A stretch of 43,877 nucleotides of DNA from Sinorhizobium sp. 6-70 (GTDB lineage: Bacteria; Pseudomonadota; Alphaproteobacteria; Rhizobiales; Rhizobiaceae): contig NZ_JASKLS010000016.1 in NCBI RefSeq assembly GCF_030124375.1, positions 103,167 through 147,043 of the forward strand, given 5' to 3'. The translations under genes were made by a program, and so were the position numbers. Below are positions 7,839 to 15,498 of the stretch, in pieces (position 1 is the first letter of the stretch; each line of letters starts with the position of its first letter). Below the pieces are notes generated by a model. That model ran no database searches and had not been told where the DNA came from. It saw only the letters and a program-made list of their open reading frames with translations.

Positions 7839-8849
7839 ATGTCCTTGCCGCCAATCCTTTCCGGAACAACGAGACTGCCGGTGGTCGGCGCACCGCTCTT
7901 CATCGTCTCGCATCCACGGCTGACGATCGCGCAGTGCAAGGCGGGCGTCATCGGCTCCTTTCCCGCCCTCAATGCGCGCCCGCAATCGCAACTGGATGAG
8001 TGGCTTGCGGAAATCACCGAAACGCTCGCCGATCACGATGCCAGGCATCCCGACCGGCCTGCGGCGCCGTTCGCGGTCAACCAGATCGTCCACAAGTCGA
8101 ACGCCAGGCTTGAGCAGGACCTGATGCTCTGCATCAAATACAAGGTGCCGATCGTCATATCGTCGCTCGGCGCCGTCCCGGAAGTGAATGCCGCCATCCA
8201 TTCCTACGGCGGCATCGTGCTCCACGACGTCATCAACAATCGGCACGCCAATTCGGCGATCCGTAAGGGCGCGGACGGACTGATCGCGGTTGCGGCCGGG
8301 GCCGGCGGGCACGCTGGAACGCTTTCGCCGTTCGCGCTTGTCCAGGAGATCCGGGCGTGGTTCGATGGGCCGCTTCTGCTTTCGGGCGCCATCGCTACCG
8401 GCGGCGCCATCCTCGCGGCAGAGGCGATGGGCGCGGACATGACCTATATCGGCTCCCCCTTCATCGCCACCGAAGAAGCGCGCGCCAGCGATGCCTACAA
8501 ACAGATGATCGTCGACAGCAGCGCCGCCGACATCGTCTACTCCAACTATTTCACCGGCATTCACGGCAACTACCTGAAGCCCTCGATCAGCGCGGCAGGC
8601 ATGGATCCGGACAGGCTGCCGGAGGCGGATCCCTCCAAGATGGACTTCGGCAGCGCCGCCGAAGGGGCAAAGGCCTGGAAGGACATCTGGGGCTGCGGCC
8701 AGGGCATCGGTGCGATCCGCGAGATCGGCACGGTGGCGCAACTCGTCGACCGGCTGGAGCGGGAATACGACGCGGCGCGAGCAAGGCTCGGCCTTCGCGC
8801 CAATCGCCATGTCCAGCCGTCCAAGGAATTTTCAACTTCTCGAAACTGA
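7839..8849 (+). CDS. Nitronate monooxygenase family flavoprotein
   Basis: This is a cytoplasmic FMN enzyme of the 2-nitropropane dioxygenase family, TIM-barrel fold, 336 residues. Members oxidise alkyl nitronates; relatives such as FabK reduce enoyl-ACP. Visible family segments are APLFIVSHP near residue 18, the active-site stretch LHDVINNRHANSAI with its histidine, GLIAVAAGAGGHAG, which binds the FMN phosphate, and GAIATGGAILAAEAMGAD. The start at 7839 has GGAG 8 bases before it. The operator-like palindrome just upstream is shared with fadD. This hints at a role alongside fatty-acid or branched-chain acyl metabolism rather than nitroalkane detoxification, but the true substrate is not evident. 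Confidence 0.88.
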   Translation: MSLPPILSGTTRLPVVGAPLFIVSHPRLTIAQCKAGVIGSFPALNARPQSQLDEWLAEITETLADHDARHPDRPAAPFAVNQIVHKSNARLEQDLMLCIKYKVPIVISSLGAVPEVNAAIHSYGGIVLHDVINNRHANSAIRKGADGLIAVAAGAGGHAGTLSPFALVQEIRAWFDGPLLLSGAIATGGAILAAEAMGADMTYIGSPFIATEEARASDAYKQMIVDSSAADIVYSNYFTGIHGNYLKPSISAAGMDPDRLPEADPSKMDFGSAAEGAKAWKDIWGCGQGIGAIREIGTVAQLVDRLEREYDAARARLGLRANRHVQPSKEFSTSRN

Positions 8850-8925
8850 TGGCTTGAAATCTTGCCGCTTTGCGTTTATCAGCGCCTCACACTTCGTTCC
8901 GCGGCTTTCCGCGGGACCGTTGAGG

Positions 8926-9001
8926 GCCGCTTTAGCTCAGTCGGTAGAGCACATCATTCGTAATGATGGGGTCACGTGTTCGAGTCACGTAAGCGGCACC
9001 A
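8926..9001 (+). tRNA. tRNA-Thr (anticodon CGU)
   Basis: The 76 bases fold as a full cloverleaf. The acceptor stem is GCCGCTT paired with AAGCGGC, and the D arm is GCTC...GAGC. The anticodon stem is CATCA/TGATG with a loop carrying CGT (8959-8961). The T arm is ACGTG TTCGAGT CACGT. The CCA end is encoded (8999-9001). It reads the threonine codon ACG. No duplicated 3' end was seen in the downstream accessory block. Confidence 0.97.
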
Positions 9002-9251
9002 TTTCTTCCCAGGCGTCGACTTGCGATGCGCTTGCGCTGAGCCAAATGTGCAGCGCCTTTGAGAGTTCGTCACCCAGCTCACACGCACGATTAGACCAAA
9101 TCCGGTCGCAACGATCGACGCGGCGACCAGTTGCCCTCGCCTGCCGGATGATTTGGCTTAACTTAACCAAAATTTAACCATGACGGACATCGGTGAAGTC
9201 TTCGACGAGGGCTGCCCCGCTTTGCTCGCATTCACCCGACCATGATGGGCG

Positions 9252-9398
9252 ATGGATAAGGCAGGCATCGCGTTTCTGGCTCTTATACTCGTCCTCATCT
9301 CTATCGTGATGAGCATACTGGCGGTCGATCAAACAGCGATAGAAATGCCGCCCAATAAGCCGGCAATAGTTCCCACCAACTTCGCTCCTCTTCAATGA
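9252..9398 (+). CDS. Possible 48-aa single-pass membrane peptide
   Basis: The reading frame starts MDKAGIAFLALILVLISIVM and continues to PTNFAPLQ. Residues 4-24 form one strong membrane helix, followed by a short polar, proline-containing tail. There is no recognised family and only a weak ribosome site. A second peptide of the same design (9577-9699) lies nearby, and both contain an ISILA-like stretch (SIVMSILAV, SVISILAFK). Coding is plausible from the helix alone but unproven. Confidence 0.4.
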   Translation: MDKAGIAFLALILVLISIVMSILAVDQTAIEMPPNKPAIVPTNFAPLQ

Positions 9399-9442
9399 AG
9401 CGACCATCCGCGCTGGAACAACAACGGCTCCCAGCGAGTTGC

Positions 9443-9498
9443 TGCTGCATGTCTTTGTCCCTAAATCGACCTCGATTTAGGGACAAAGACATGCAGCA
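9443..9498. repeat. Perfect 27-bp inverted repeat
   Basis: Arms 9443-9469 and 9472-9498 are exact reverse complements separated by CC. The right arm runs directly into element copy B and contains its conserved start (GACAAAGACATGCAGCAA), so the left arm is an inverted copy of the front of that element. The DNA could extrude as a cruciform, or an RNA read through it could form a long hairpin. Confidence 0.85.
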
Positions 9499-9550
9499 AT
9501 TCAAAGTGCTACAGCGATCTTTGCGCGTCCGATGAGACGCGCGGCTGTAG
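9491..9550 (+). repeat. Two-stem intergenic element, copy B
   Basis: It starts ATGCAGCAATTCAAAG. The outer stem CTACAGC (9509-9515) pairs perfectly with GCTGTAG (9544-9550). The inner stem GCGCGTC (9523-9529) pairs perfectly with GACGCGC (9536-9542). This is the best-preserved of the three copies. It could encode a 14-residue peptide (MQQFKVLQRSLRVR), but that frame is not kept in copy C. Confidence 0.75.
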
Positions 9551-9576
9551 GCGTGACAACGAGCCCGGAAAACTGC

Positions 9577-9699
9577 ATGCGTCTTGTGATAATGGCTGTA
9601 GTCGCCTCAGTGATCAGCATACTGGCCTTCAAATATGCTGATAATTCCTTGGGGAACGCACCTATCGCGGCCACAGCCGAAGAGCTTTCCAAAGATTGA
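9577..9699 (+). CDS. Possible 40-aa single-pass membrane peptide
   Basis: The frame reads MRLVIMAVVASVISILAFKY and then a polar tail ending EELSKD. Residues 3-18 form one membrane helix with a positively charged start. GGAAA lies before the ATG. It resembles the peptide at 9252-9398 in size and design. No family is recognised; it is listed as a candidate only. Confidence 0.4.
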   Translation: MRLVIMAVVASVISILAFKYADNSLGNAPIAATAEELSKD

Positions 9700-9769
9700 G
9701 ACGTGATTGAGCAGGCCTGGTCTTAGCGGTCTTGCACGGATCGCGAGGGGGCGATACAGCTACATCGCG

Positions 9770-10558
9770 ATGAAGGTCAGTGGCATTGGACGGGTCATCT
9801 TCTGGGGTGGCGGGAGCCTGTGGATCGGACAGGCCATCGCCCCGGCGCAACTGCACAGGCATCATGCGATACAGGTCTGCATCGGCTTTGATGGCCCGAT
9901 CCAATTTCGCGGGCGGACCGATGTTCCCTGGATCTCCTATCGCGGTGCGCTGATCGCTCCGGATCTTGCCCATGAATTTCGCGCCCCTGGGCGTCAGGTC
10001 GGCAATATTCTGTTTGCGCCGGAAACGCCGATCGGGCAGGCCCTGCTCGAGCGGTACAGCAACGGCTCCATCGCGCGCATTCCGGACAGCCTCGCGGCAG
10101 ACGTTTCAGCTGATTTGAAAGCGGCCTGGGCAGCCGGTGCCGGTGACGACGATCTCGCCTCTCATGCGCAGGCATTGCTCAACCGATTGGCCGGCACGGC
10201 TTCGTCTCGCCACAGGGCGGATCCCCGCATTCTGAAGAGTATCGACTGGATTTCGCACCATCTCGACGGGCCTTTGCGTCTTGCCGATGTTGCCGCCGTC
10301 GCGGGGCTGAGCGAAGGGCGTTTCAGGCATCTGTTCGTTGCCGAAACGGGGATCGCCTTCCGCCCCTATATCCTCTGGACAAGGCTAAACAGGGCTTTGG
10401 AGCTCGGCTTCGGCGGGACAAGCTGGACCGAGGCGGCCCATGCGGCGAATTTTTCCGATCAGGCGCATCTTATCCGCACCTGCCGCCGGATGCTCGGCCT
10501 TGTGCCAACATCACTGCGGATCGACATCACCGCTGCCGAACAGAAAATACCGGTCTGA
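9770..10558 (+). CDS. AraC-family transcriptional regulator
   Basis: This cytoplasmic DNA-binding regulator is 262 residues from the ATG at 9770; an upstream in-frame TTG at 9707 has little support. The N-terminal part is a cupin-like sensing domain with a histidine-rich stretch (QLHRHHAIQVCIGF). The C-terminal part holds the two helix-turn-helix units. The first is PLRLADVAAVAGLSEGRFRHLF. The second is SWTEAAHAANFSDQAHLIRTC, followed by a shortened version of the usual RMLGxxPxxLR ending. It lies 139 bp upstream of the YtkA-like and di-haem peroxidase genes on the same strand and is the natural candidate to control them. The inducer is unknown. Confidence 0.85.
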   Translation: MKVSGIGRVIFWGGGSLWIGQAIAPAQLHRHHAIQVCIGFDGPIQFRGRTDVPWISYRGALIAPDLAHEFRAPGRQVGNILFAPETPIGQALLERYSNGSIARIPDSLAADVSADLKAAWAAGAGDDDLASHAQALLNRLAGTASSRHRADPRILKSIDWISHHLDGPLRLADVAAVAGLSEGRFRHLFVAETGIAFRPYILWTRLNRALELGFGGTSWTEAAHAANFSDQAHLIRTCRRMLGLVPTSLRIDITAAEQKIPV

Positions 10559-10697
10559 CACATTTCAACGGCGCGCGCCGGTTCAGACCTACAATTGCTT
10601 CCGATTCAGAAATCGCGCAGTAGCCCTTTCGTTCAATTCTCTCCGCCGAACAGTCCGTAAAGCAGGCCATCCCAAACCTGTTCGAAATGGAGCTGCC

Positions 10698-11150
10698 ATG
10701 ACAAGGCGTCAGATTCTGAAATCAAGACTTCTATGGGCCGCACCGCTCGCGCTGATCACAATGGTCGGCCTCGGCGCCGCAGCAAAAATGAGGTCGCCAC
10801 TTCCCGAAAACCTCGATCTCTCACTCACCCGTTACTCGGACGCGGGCGTCTATGAAACCCGCCTCGACACAGACATGAACCCTGTCTCGATCGGGGCTAT
10901 GCACGTTTTCACCGTCACCCTGAAGACGCGCGACGGAAGGCCGGTGGAAAAAGCCGCATTGACGATCGATGGCGGCATGCCACAGCACGGCCATGGTCTG
11001 CCGACCACGCCGCGCGTGACCGCCGATCTGGGTGGCGGCCGCTATCGCGTCGAGGGGATCAAATTCAACATGCCGGGCTGGTGGACCGTAACCGTGCACG
11101 CGACAAGCGGCGCAGGCAGCGACGAAACCACCTTCAATCTGAAACTCTGA
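10698..11150 (+). CDS. Secreted YtkA/FixH-like protein
   Basis: The 150-residue protein has an N-terminal signal/anchor segment (residues 8-28, LLWAAPLALITMVGLGAAA) and an exported immunoglobulin-like domain. The pattern IDGGMPQHGHGLPTTPRV, then GGGRYRVEGIKFNMPGWW, is typical of YtkA-like domains, which occur beside copper and cytochrome functions. The Met/His cluster MPQHGHG could bind a metal. GGAG lies before the ATG. The stop is 10 bp from the start of the cytochrome c peroxidase gene, so the two are probably one operon. The exact role is unknown; a metal-handling or assembly role is an inference. Confidence 0.75.
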   Translation: MTRRQILKSRLLWAAPLALITMVGLGAAAKMRSPLPENLDLSLTRYSDAGVYETRLDTDMNPVSIGAMHVFTVTLKTRDGRPVEKAALTIDGGMPQHGHGLPTTPRVTADLGGGRYRVEGIKFNMPGWWTVTVHATSGAGSDETTFNLKL

Positions 11151-11160
11151 GGCGAGCCCC

Positions 11161-12390
11161 ATGAAACGGTCCGGCATTCCCTACGCCGCCGCCGGCATCA
11201 TCGCGCTCGTTGTGCTGGCCGGTTTTTCATACAAGGGTGGAATTTTCGTCAACCAGAACTGGTCCGAGGAGCAGAAAAGCCTGATTGCCTCACTGTCGCT
11301 CGATGCCTTGCCCGCCCTGCCCGCCGATCCGTCGAACCGGGTCGCGGATGACCCCAGAGCGGCGGAGCTCGGCAAGGCGCTGTTCAACGACAGGCGTCTG
11401 AGCGCAAACGGCAAGGTCGCCTGCGCGACCTGCCACTTGCCCGACCGCCAGTTCCAGGACGGTACGCCCCTCGGCCACGGCGTCGGACAGACGAACCGAA
11501 GGACCATGCCGATCAGCGGCACGGCCCATGCACCCTTCCTCTTCTGGGATGGCCGCAAGGACAGTCAGTGGGCACAGGCCCTCGGGCCGCTCGAAAGCGC
11601 CGTCGAGCACGGCAGCGACCGGACCGCTCTCGCACGACAGGTCGCGGTTCACTACCGCCGCGACTATGAGCGGCTGTTTGGCCCGTTGCCCGAGCTCACA
11701 AGTCTGCCGGATCACGCATCGCCGGAGGGCAACTCCGCGGCCAAGTCTGCCTGGCCGAACATGACCGAGGGGGAGCGCGAGGCGGTCAACCGTGTGTTTG
11801 CCAATATCGGCAAGGCCATCGCCGCCTTCGAGCGGACCATAAAGCCGCGCGAAACGCGCTTTGACCGCTATGCCCGCAGCCTTCAGGCGGGAACGGCACC
11901 CAATAACGGGCTGAGCGAAACCGAAATCGCGGGATTGGCCATCTTCATCGGAAAGGGAAACTGCATCAATTGCCACAACGGGCCGCTGCTGACAGACAAT
12001 CACTTTCACAATACGGGCGTTCCGACCGTCGAAGGACTGCCCAAGGACACCGGCCGGGCACTCGGAGCCTTGCAGGTGAAGAACGATCCGTTCAATTGTC
12101 GCGGCCGCTACAGCGACGCCGCGCCACCCGACTGCACCGAACTGAATTTTATGGTCAGCGAAGGCGATGAGCTGTTGCGCGCCTACAAACCGCCGTCGCT
12201 CCGCAACGTGGCACTGAGGCCACCTTACATGCATGCCGGACAGTTCAGGTCGCTTGACGAAGTCGTTCGTCACTACAACAAGGCGCCTCCGGCGCCGGCT
12301 GGACATTCGGAGCTTGAGCCACTGAACCTGAATGACAGGGAAGTCCAGGCGCTACAGGCCTTCCTTGCCACTCTGAGCGAAGAAGACTGA
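11161..12390 (+). CDS. Di-haem cytochrome c peroxidase (MauG/CcpA family)
   Basis: The predicted protein reduces hydrogen peroxide in the periplasm using electrons from small c-type cytochromes, or has a MauG-like oxidase role. It has 409 residues. An N-terminal membrane anchor (residues 7-23) is followed by two haem-binding motifs, CATCH (88-92) and CINCH (268-272). The family segments FWDGRKDSQWAQALGP and YKPPSLRNVALRPPYMHAGQF are present, the latter with a methionine and histidine near the C-terminal haem. An upstream YtkA-like gene lies 10 bp away, and a short hairpin follows. The anchor instead of a cleaved signal suggests a membrane-tethered enzyme. Confidence 0.92.
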   Translation: MKRSGIPYAAAGIIALVVLAGFSYKGGIFVNQNWSEEQKSLIASLSLDALPALPADPSNRVADDPRAAELGKALFNDRRLSANGKVACATCHLPDRQFQDGTPLGHGVGQTNRRTMPISGTAHAPFLFWDGRKDSQWAQALGPLESAVEHGSDRTALARQVAVHYRRDYERLFGPLPELTSLPDHASPEGNSAAKSAWPNMTEGEREAVNRVFANIGKAIAAFERTIKPRETRFDRYARSLQAGTAPNNGLSETEIAGLAIFIGKGNCINCHNGPLLTDNHFHNTGVPTVEGLPKDTGRALGALQVKNDPFNCRGRYSDAAPPDCTELNFMVSEGDELLRAYKPPSLRNVALRPPYMHAGQFRSLDEVVRHYNKAPPAPAGHSELEPLNLNDREVQALQAFLATLSEED

Positions 12391-12398
12391 TTGAAAAC

Positions 12399-12420
12399 GA
12401 GCGCCCGGATCCGGCGCTTT
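12399..12420 (+). terminator. Short hairpin after the cytochrome c peroxidase gene
   Basis: AGCGCC (12400-12405) pairs with GGCGCT (12413-12418) around a 7-base loop, followed by only TT. It lies 10 bp after the stop codon. The weak T-run makes it a marginal terminator. Confidence 0.4.
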
Positions 12421-12569
12421 CGCCAATACATCAGGATTCGTCGCGCGCGCAAAATCACACGGCATCCGATGGGTATGAAGCGGAACACGGTGTGAGGCTG
12501 GGTTTCGGTCCAGATGCCTGGGCGACGAATCGTGGAAATTTGGGGCGCAGCGAAACCGGAACTTGATGC

Positions 12570-13373
12570 TCAAACATATGGAAGGGTCCCAAGCGACGAG
12601 TAGCGTTCGTTCAGGCCATCGAGGGCTTCCAGGTCGTCGCCATTGATATCGAAGTCAAACACGTCGATGTTCTCTTCCAAATGTTGCCGCTGATTGGCCT
12701 TGGGAACGGGGACCGTGCCACGCTCAAGGTTCCATCGGATCAGCACCTGCGCCGGCGATTTGCCGTATTTGGCGGCAATCTTTGCAAGCGTCGCATCCCG
12801 AAGCCGTTTCGTACGCGTGAGGGGGCTGTATGCCTGGATGACGATCTGCTTTTCCCGCGCATAACGCAGCATGTCATTGCTGTGTCCGAACGGACTCCAC
12901 TCGATCTGATTGACCGTCGGGACTTCGCCGGTCGCATCTATCAACGTGTCGATCAACTCGATCGAGTAATTGCTGACGCCGATGTCTTTCGTAAGGCCAT
13001 CCTCTTTCGCCCGGATAAGACTTCGCCAAAGATCCTCTCCCGCACCCGTTCGCGGCGGACGGTGTATGAGCATGAGATCGGCATAGTCCAGCTGCAGTTC
13101 GTCGAGATTTTTTCGCGTCGCGTGATAGGCGTCCCCGAGCTCCTCCACTTTCGTTACCAGATAGAAGCCCGCGCGCTCGACGCCGCTCCTGCGGATTCCG
13201 TCGGCGATGCCTGGCTGGGTTCCGTAGTCTCCGGAGGTGTCGATCATTCGATAGCCGAGATTGAGGGCGGTCGCGATCGTGTCCGCGGTGTCGCTCGTCA
13301 ACTGCCAAGTCCCGACGCCCATGACCGGTATCCTGTTGCCGGTGTGCAGCTTTATCTCGGTTCTCGGGTCCAT
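12570..13373 (-). CDS. Aldo/keto reductase
   Basis: This is a cytoplasmic NADPH-dependent reductase of carbonyl compounds, 267 residues. The catalytic tetrad is present: Asp45 and Tyr50 (MIDTSGDYG), Lys75 (LVTKVEE) and His104 (LMLIHRPP). The C-terminal cofactor segment VPVPKANQRQHLEENIDVFDF is intact. The start at 13373 is preceded by AAGGT. It is divergent from the hydrolase gene at 13652, and the 278-bp gap between them holds the promoters of both. The natural substrate cannot be told from sequence. Confidence 0.9.
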   Translation of the reverse strand: MDPRTEIKLHTGNRIPVMGVGTWQLTSDTADTIATALNLGYRMIDTSGDYGTQPGIADGIRRSGVERAGFYLVTKVEELGDAYHATRKNLDELQLDYADLMLIHRPPRTGAGEDLWRSLIRAKEDGLTKDIGVSNYSIELIDTLIDATGEVPTVNQIEWSPFGHSNDMLRYAREKQIVIQAYSPLTRTKRLRDATLAKIAAKYGKSPAQVLIRWNLERGTVPVPKANQRQHLEENIDVFDFDINGDDLEALDGLNERYSSLGTLPYV

Positions 13374-13651
13374 GATTTGCACCTTTGCCTTGGTTGGAAC
13401 GATTGGATCCAGGGCGCCGCAGCGCTCTGCTCTCACCACCAAACATCTGCTCGGGAAAAGGGTTCCAGCCGATCGCTCTGTGGAGCGGGGAACAATCGGC
13501 GCTTGCGGGGATTGAATCACATGAAGTCGGCGGAACGCTCCATCCAGTACCACGCTGAACTTGTTTCTGGTGGGAAGTCGGATCGGGGCGAAGCCGAAGC
13601 TCCCAGCGACGATACCGCGGGCGCCTGCGCCGCGACTGAGAGGGCAAGCAC

Positions 13652-14311
13652 ATGGCCTTTTCGGCACCTGAAGATGTACAGTCCGTAAGAATCGACCGAG
13701 CGGGTATCGAGGCCTTTCTCGGCGTTCCTTCCGGTGCGAGCGGCCTGGTGATCTTTGCCCATGGCAGTGGAAGCGGGCGCTTCAGCCCTCGCAACAATCG
13801 CGTTGCGGCCGCACTGAGGGAAGCAGGATTGGCGACACTTCTCGTCGATCTCCTGAGACCTGAAGAGGAACAGGACCGCCGGAACGTCTTCGACGTCGAT
13901 CTCCTTGCCGAACGGCTCGTGGCGGCCAAGCGTTGGGTCGCCGAAGCTCCCGAGACCGTGCACTTGGCGGTCGGCTACTTCGGCGCGAGCACAGGTGCCG
14001 GCGCGGCGCTGCAGGCGGCTTACGCCGAACCGGATGTAGCCGCCGTGGTATCACGCGGCGGACGCCCTGACCTTGCCATCCAGATGCTACCGGGCGTTCG
14101 CGCCCCAACCCTGCTTCTCGTCGGAAGTCTCGACGGGCCGGTGATCGACATGAACCAACGCGCCTTCGACGCGCTGGCCTGCGAGAAGCGGCTCATCATT
14201 ATCGACGGTGCGGGCCACCTGTTCGAGGAGCCCGGCACGATGGATCAGGTGATCCGGCATGCGACAGATTGGTTCTTGATCCATCTCGGCAACACTCAAA
14301 GAGGGATATGA
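13652..14311 (+). CDS. Dienelactone-hydrolase-like alpha/beta hydrolase
   Basis: This is a cytoplasmic serine hydrolase of 219 residues. The nucleophile Ser113 lies in GASTG, Asp161 in VGSLDGPV and His189 in DGAGHLFEE, giving a full triad. FAHGSGSGR near residue 36 supplies the oxyanion region. The stop overlaps the start of the phosphoribosyltransferase gene as ATGA, so the two are translationally coupled. Such hydrolase-phosphoribosyltransferase pairs recur in proteobacterial stress-related clusters. The substrate is unknown, and true dienelactone hydrolase activity is not implied. Confidence 0.87.
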   Translation: MAFSAPEDVQSVRIDRAGIEAFLGVPSGASGLVIFAHGSGSGRFSPRNNRVAAALREAGLATLLVDLLRPEEEQDRRNVFDVDLLAERLVAAKRWVAEAPETVHLAVGYFGASTGAGAALQAAYAEPDVAAVVSRGGRPDLAIQMLPGVRAPTLLLVGSLDGPVIDMNQRAFDALACEKRLIIIDGAGHLFEEPGTMDQVIRHATDWFLIHLGNTQRGI

Positions 14312-14979
14312 CCATGACATCTCCACAACAGAAATTTGCAGATCGACAGGACGCCGGACGGCAGCTCGCAGGCGTTCTGGCGAAATATGCCCGGTCGGAC
14401 CCCCTGGTCTTGGCATTGCCGCGTGGCGGCGTGCCCGTGGCATCCGAAATAGCGAAGGCCTTGCACGCACCGCTCGAACTGGTTCTGGTGCGCAAGATCC
14501 GCGCGCCGGGACATCCCGAATATGGCATCGGCGCTGTGGTGGACGGCAGTGATCCGCAGCTCGTATACAACGAGGAGGCAATGCGCCTCGTCAATCCGAA
14601 TGCTGCTTACGTCGAGGCCGAAACCCGGCACCAGCTCGCGGAAATCGAGCGGCGGCGCGAAGTCTATCAGGGAGCCCAGGCTCCTACGCCAACCGAGGGG
14701 CGCACGGTGATCGTCGTGGACGACGGCGTCGCAACCGGCGGCACTGTCAAGGTTGCTATGAAGGCGTTGCGCAAAGCGGGAACGGGCAAGATCATCCTTG
14801 CCATTCCGGTCGCAGCGAGCGACGCGCTCGAGCAACTGAAATCGGAAGCTGACGACGTCATCTGCCTGCAAACCCCGGAGCCATTCCGGGCGGTCGGCGT
14901 CCACTATAGCGACTTCGACCAGACATCGGACGAAGAGGTCACAAGGCTTCTCGACGAGGCTCGCAGCGGTACGGCTTGA
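14308..14979 (+). CDS. Phosphoribosyltransferase-family protein
   Basis: The 223-residue protein has a type I phosphoribosyltransferase fold. The PRPP-binding motif VIVVDDGVATGGT lies at residues 134-146, and the early ALPRGGVPVASEIAKAL and KIRAPGHPEYGIGAV segments match the stand-alone group of unknown substrate. The ATG at 14308 overlaps the preceding stop; a second ATG at 14314 has better spacing to GAGGG, so either may be used. The hood region does not identify a base, so the substrate stays open. It is convergent with the kdp operon's last gene, with only 19 bp between their ends. Confidence 0.85.
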   Translation: MTMTSPQQKFADRQDAGRQLAGVLAKYARSDPLVLALPRGGVPVASEIAKALHAPLELVLVRKIRAPGHPEYGIGAVVDGSDPQLVYNEEAMRLVNPNAAYVEAETRHQLAEIERRREVYQGAQAPTPTEGRTVIVVDDGVATGGTVKVAMKALRKAGTGKIILAIPVAASDALEQLKSEADDVICLQTPEPFRAVGVHYSDFDQTSDEEVTRLLDEARSGTA

Positions 14980-14998
14980 GCTGCCTGCGTCTTCAAAT

Positions 14999-15448
14999 CT
15001 ACGGCTCGCCGTCATCCGCCAGCAGCGAATACACTCCCTCGGGCGTCGATGCGGAACGGACCGCCTCGACGATTTCCGGTGACCGCAGCTTTCTGGCCAG
15101 GTGGGCCAGTACGTTTAGTTGGCTTCCCGGAACCGGTGTCAGCAACAGGCAAACAATATCGACCGGAGCATCGTCGACCGCTTCGAAATTAATCGGTTGC
15201 TTCAGCCGTACGATCAGGAAGAAGGGGCTCCCCACAGCCGGCACGGGCGCGTGCGGAATGGCGATGCCTTGACCGATCCCGGTCGAGCCGAGCTTTTCCC
15301 GGTTGGTCAAAGCAAGGAATATTTCCGACGCTGCAATGCCAAGCGCCGTTGCGGCGATTTCCGAAATCGTCTGAAGAAGGCTCGTCTTCGATGGAGAGGT
15401 CAGATCAAGTCTCACACTCTCCGGACTGATGATTTCCGAGATTTTCAT
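14999..15448 (-). CDS. PTS IIA(Ntr)-type protein linked to kdp
   Basis: This is a fructose-type IIA domain of the nitrogen PTS branch, 149 residues, cytoplasmic. The phosphorylated histidine is His66 in GIAIPHAP, preceded by REKLGSTGIG as in PtsN. These proteins do not transport sugar; their phosphorylation state regulates other proteins. E. coli PtsN binds the KdpD sensor and also TrkA. The gene begins 50 bp after kdpE on the same strand, so it is probably the last gene of the kdp operon. It is likely a second, dedicated paralogue, since rhizobia normally carry the housekeeping ptsN near rpoN. The ATG at 15448 gives the standard PtsN length. Confidence 0.85.
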   Translation of the reverse strand: MKISEIISPESVRLDLTSPSKTSLLQTISEIAATALGIAASEIFLALTNREKLGSTGIGQGIAIPHAPVPAVGSPFFLIVRLKQPINFEAVDDAPVDIVCLLLTPVPGSQLNVLAHLARKLRSPEIVEAVRSASTPEGVYSLLADDGEP

Positions 15449-15498
15449 GATGCCGTTTCGCTGTTTACCCGTCCAGGAGCGATGCTGTCCCGTAAGAC

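Noticed and set aside
9491..9532. 14-residue peptide MQQFKVLQRSLRVR in the repeated element
   Set aside because: Copy C has an added base that breaks the frame, while the stems are preserved, so the peptide is not the conserved part.
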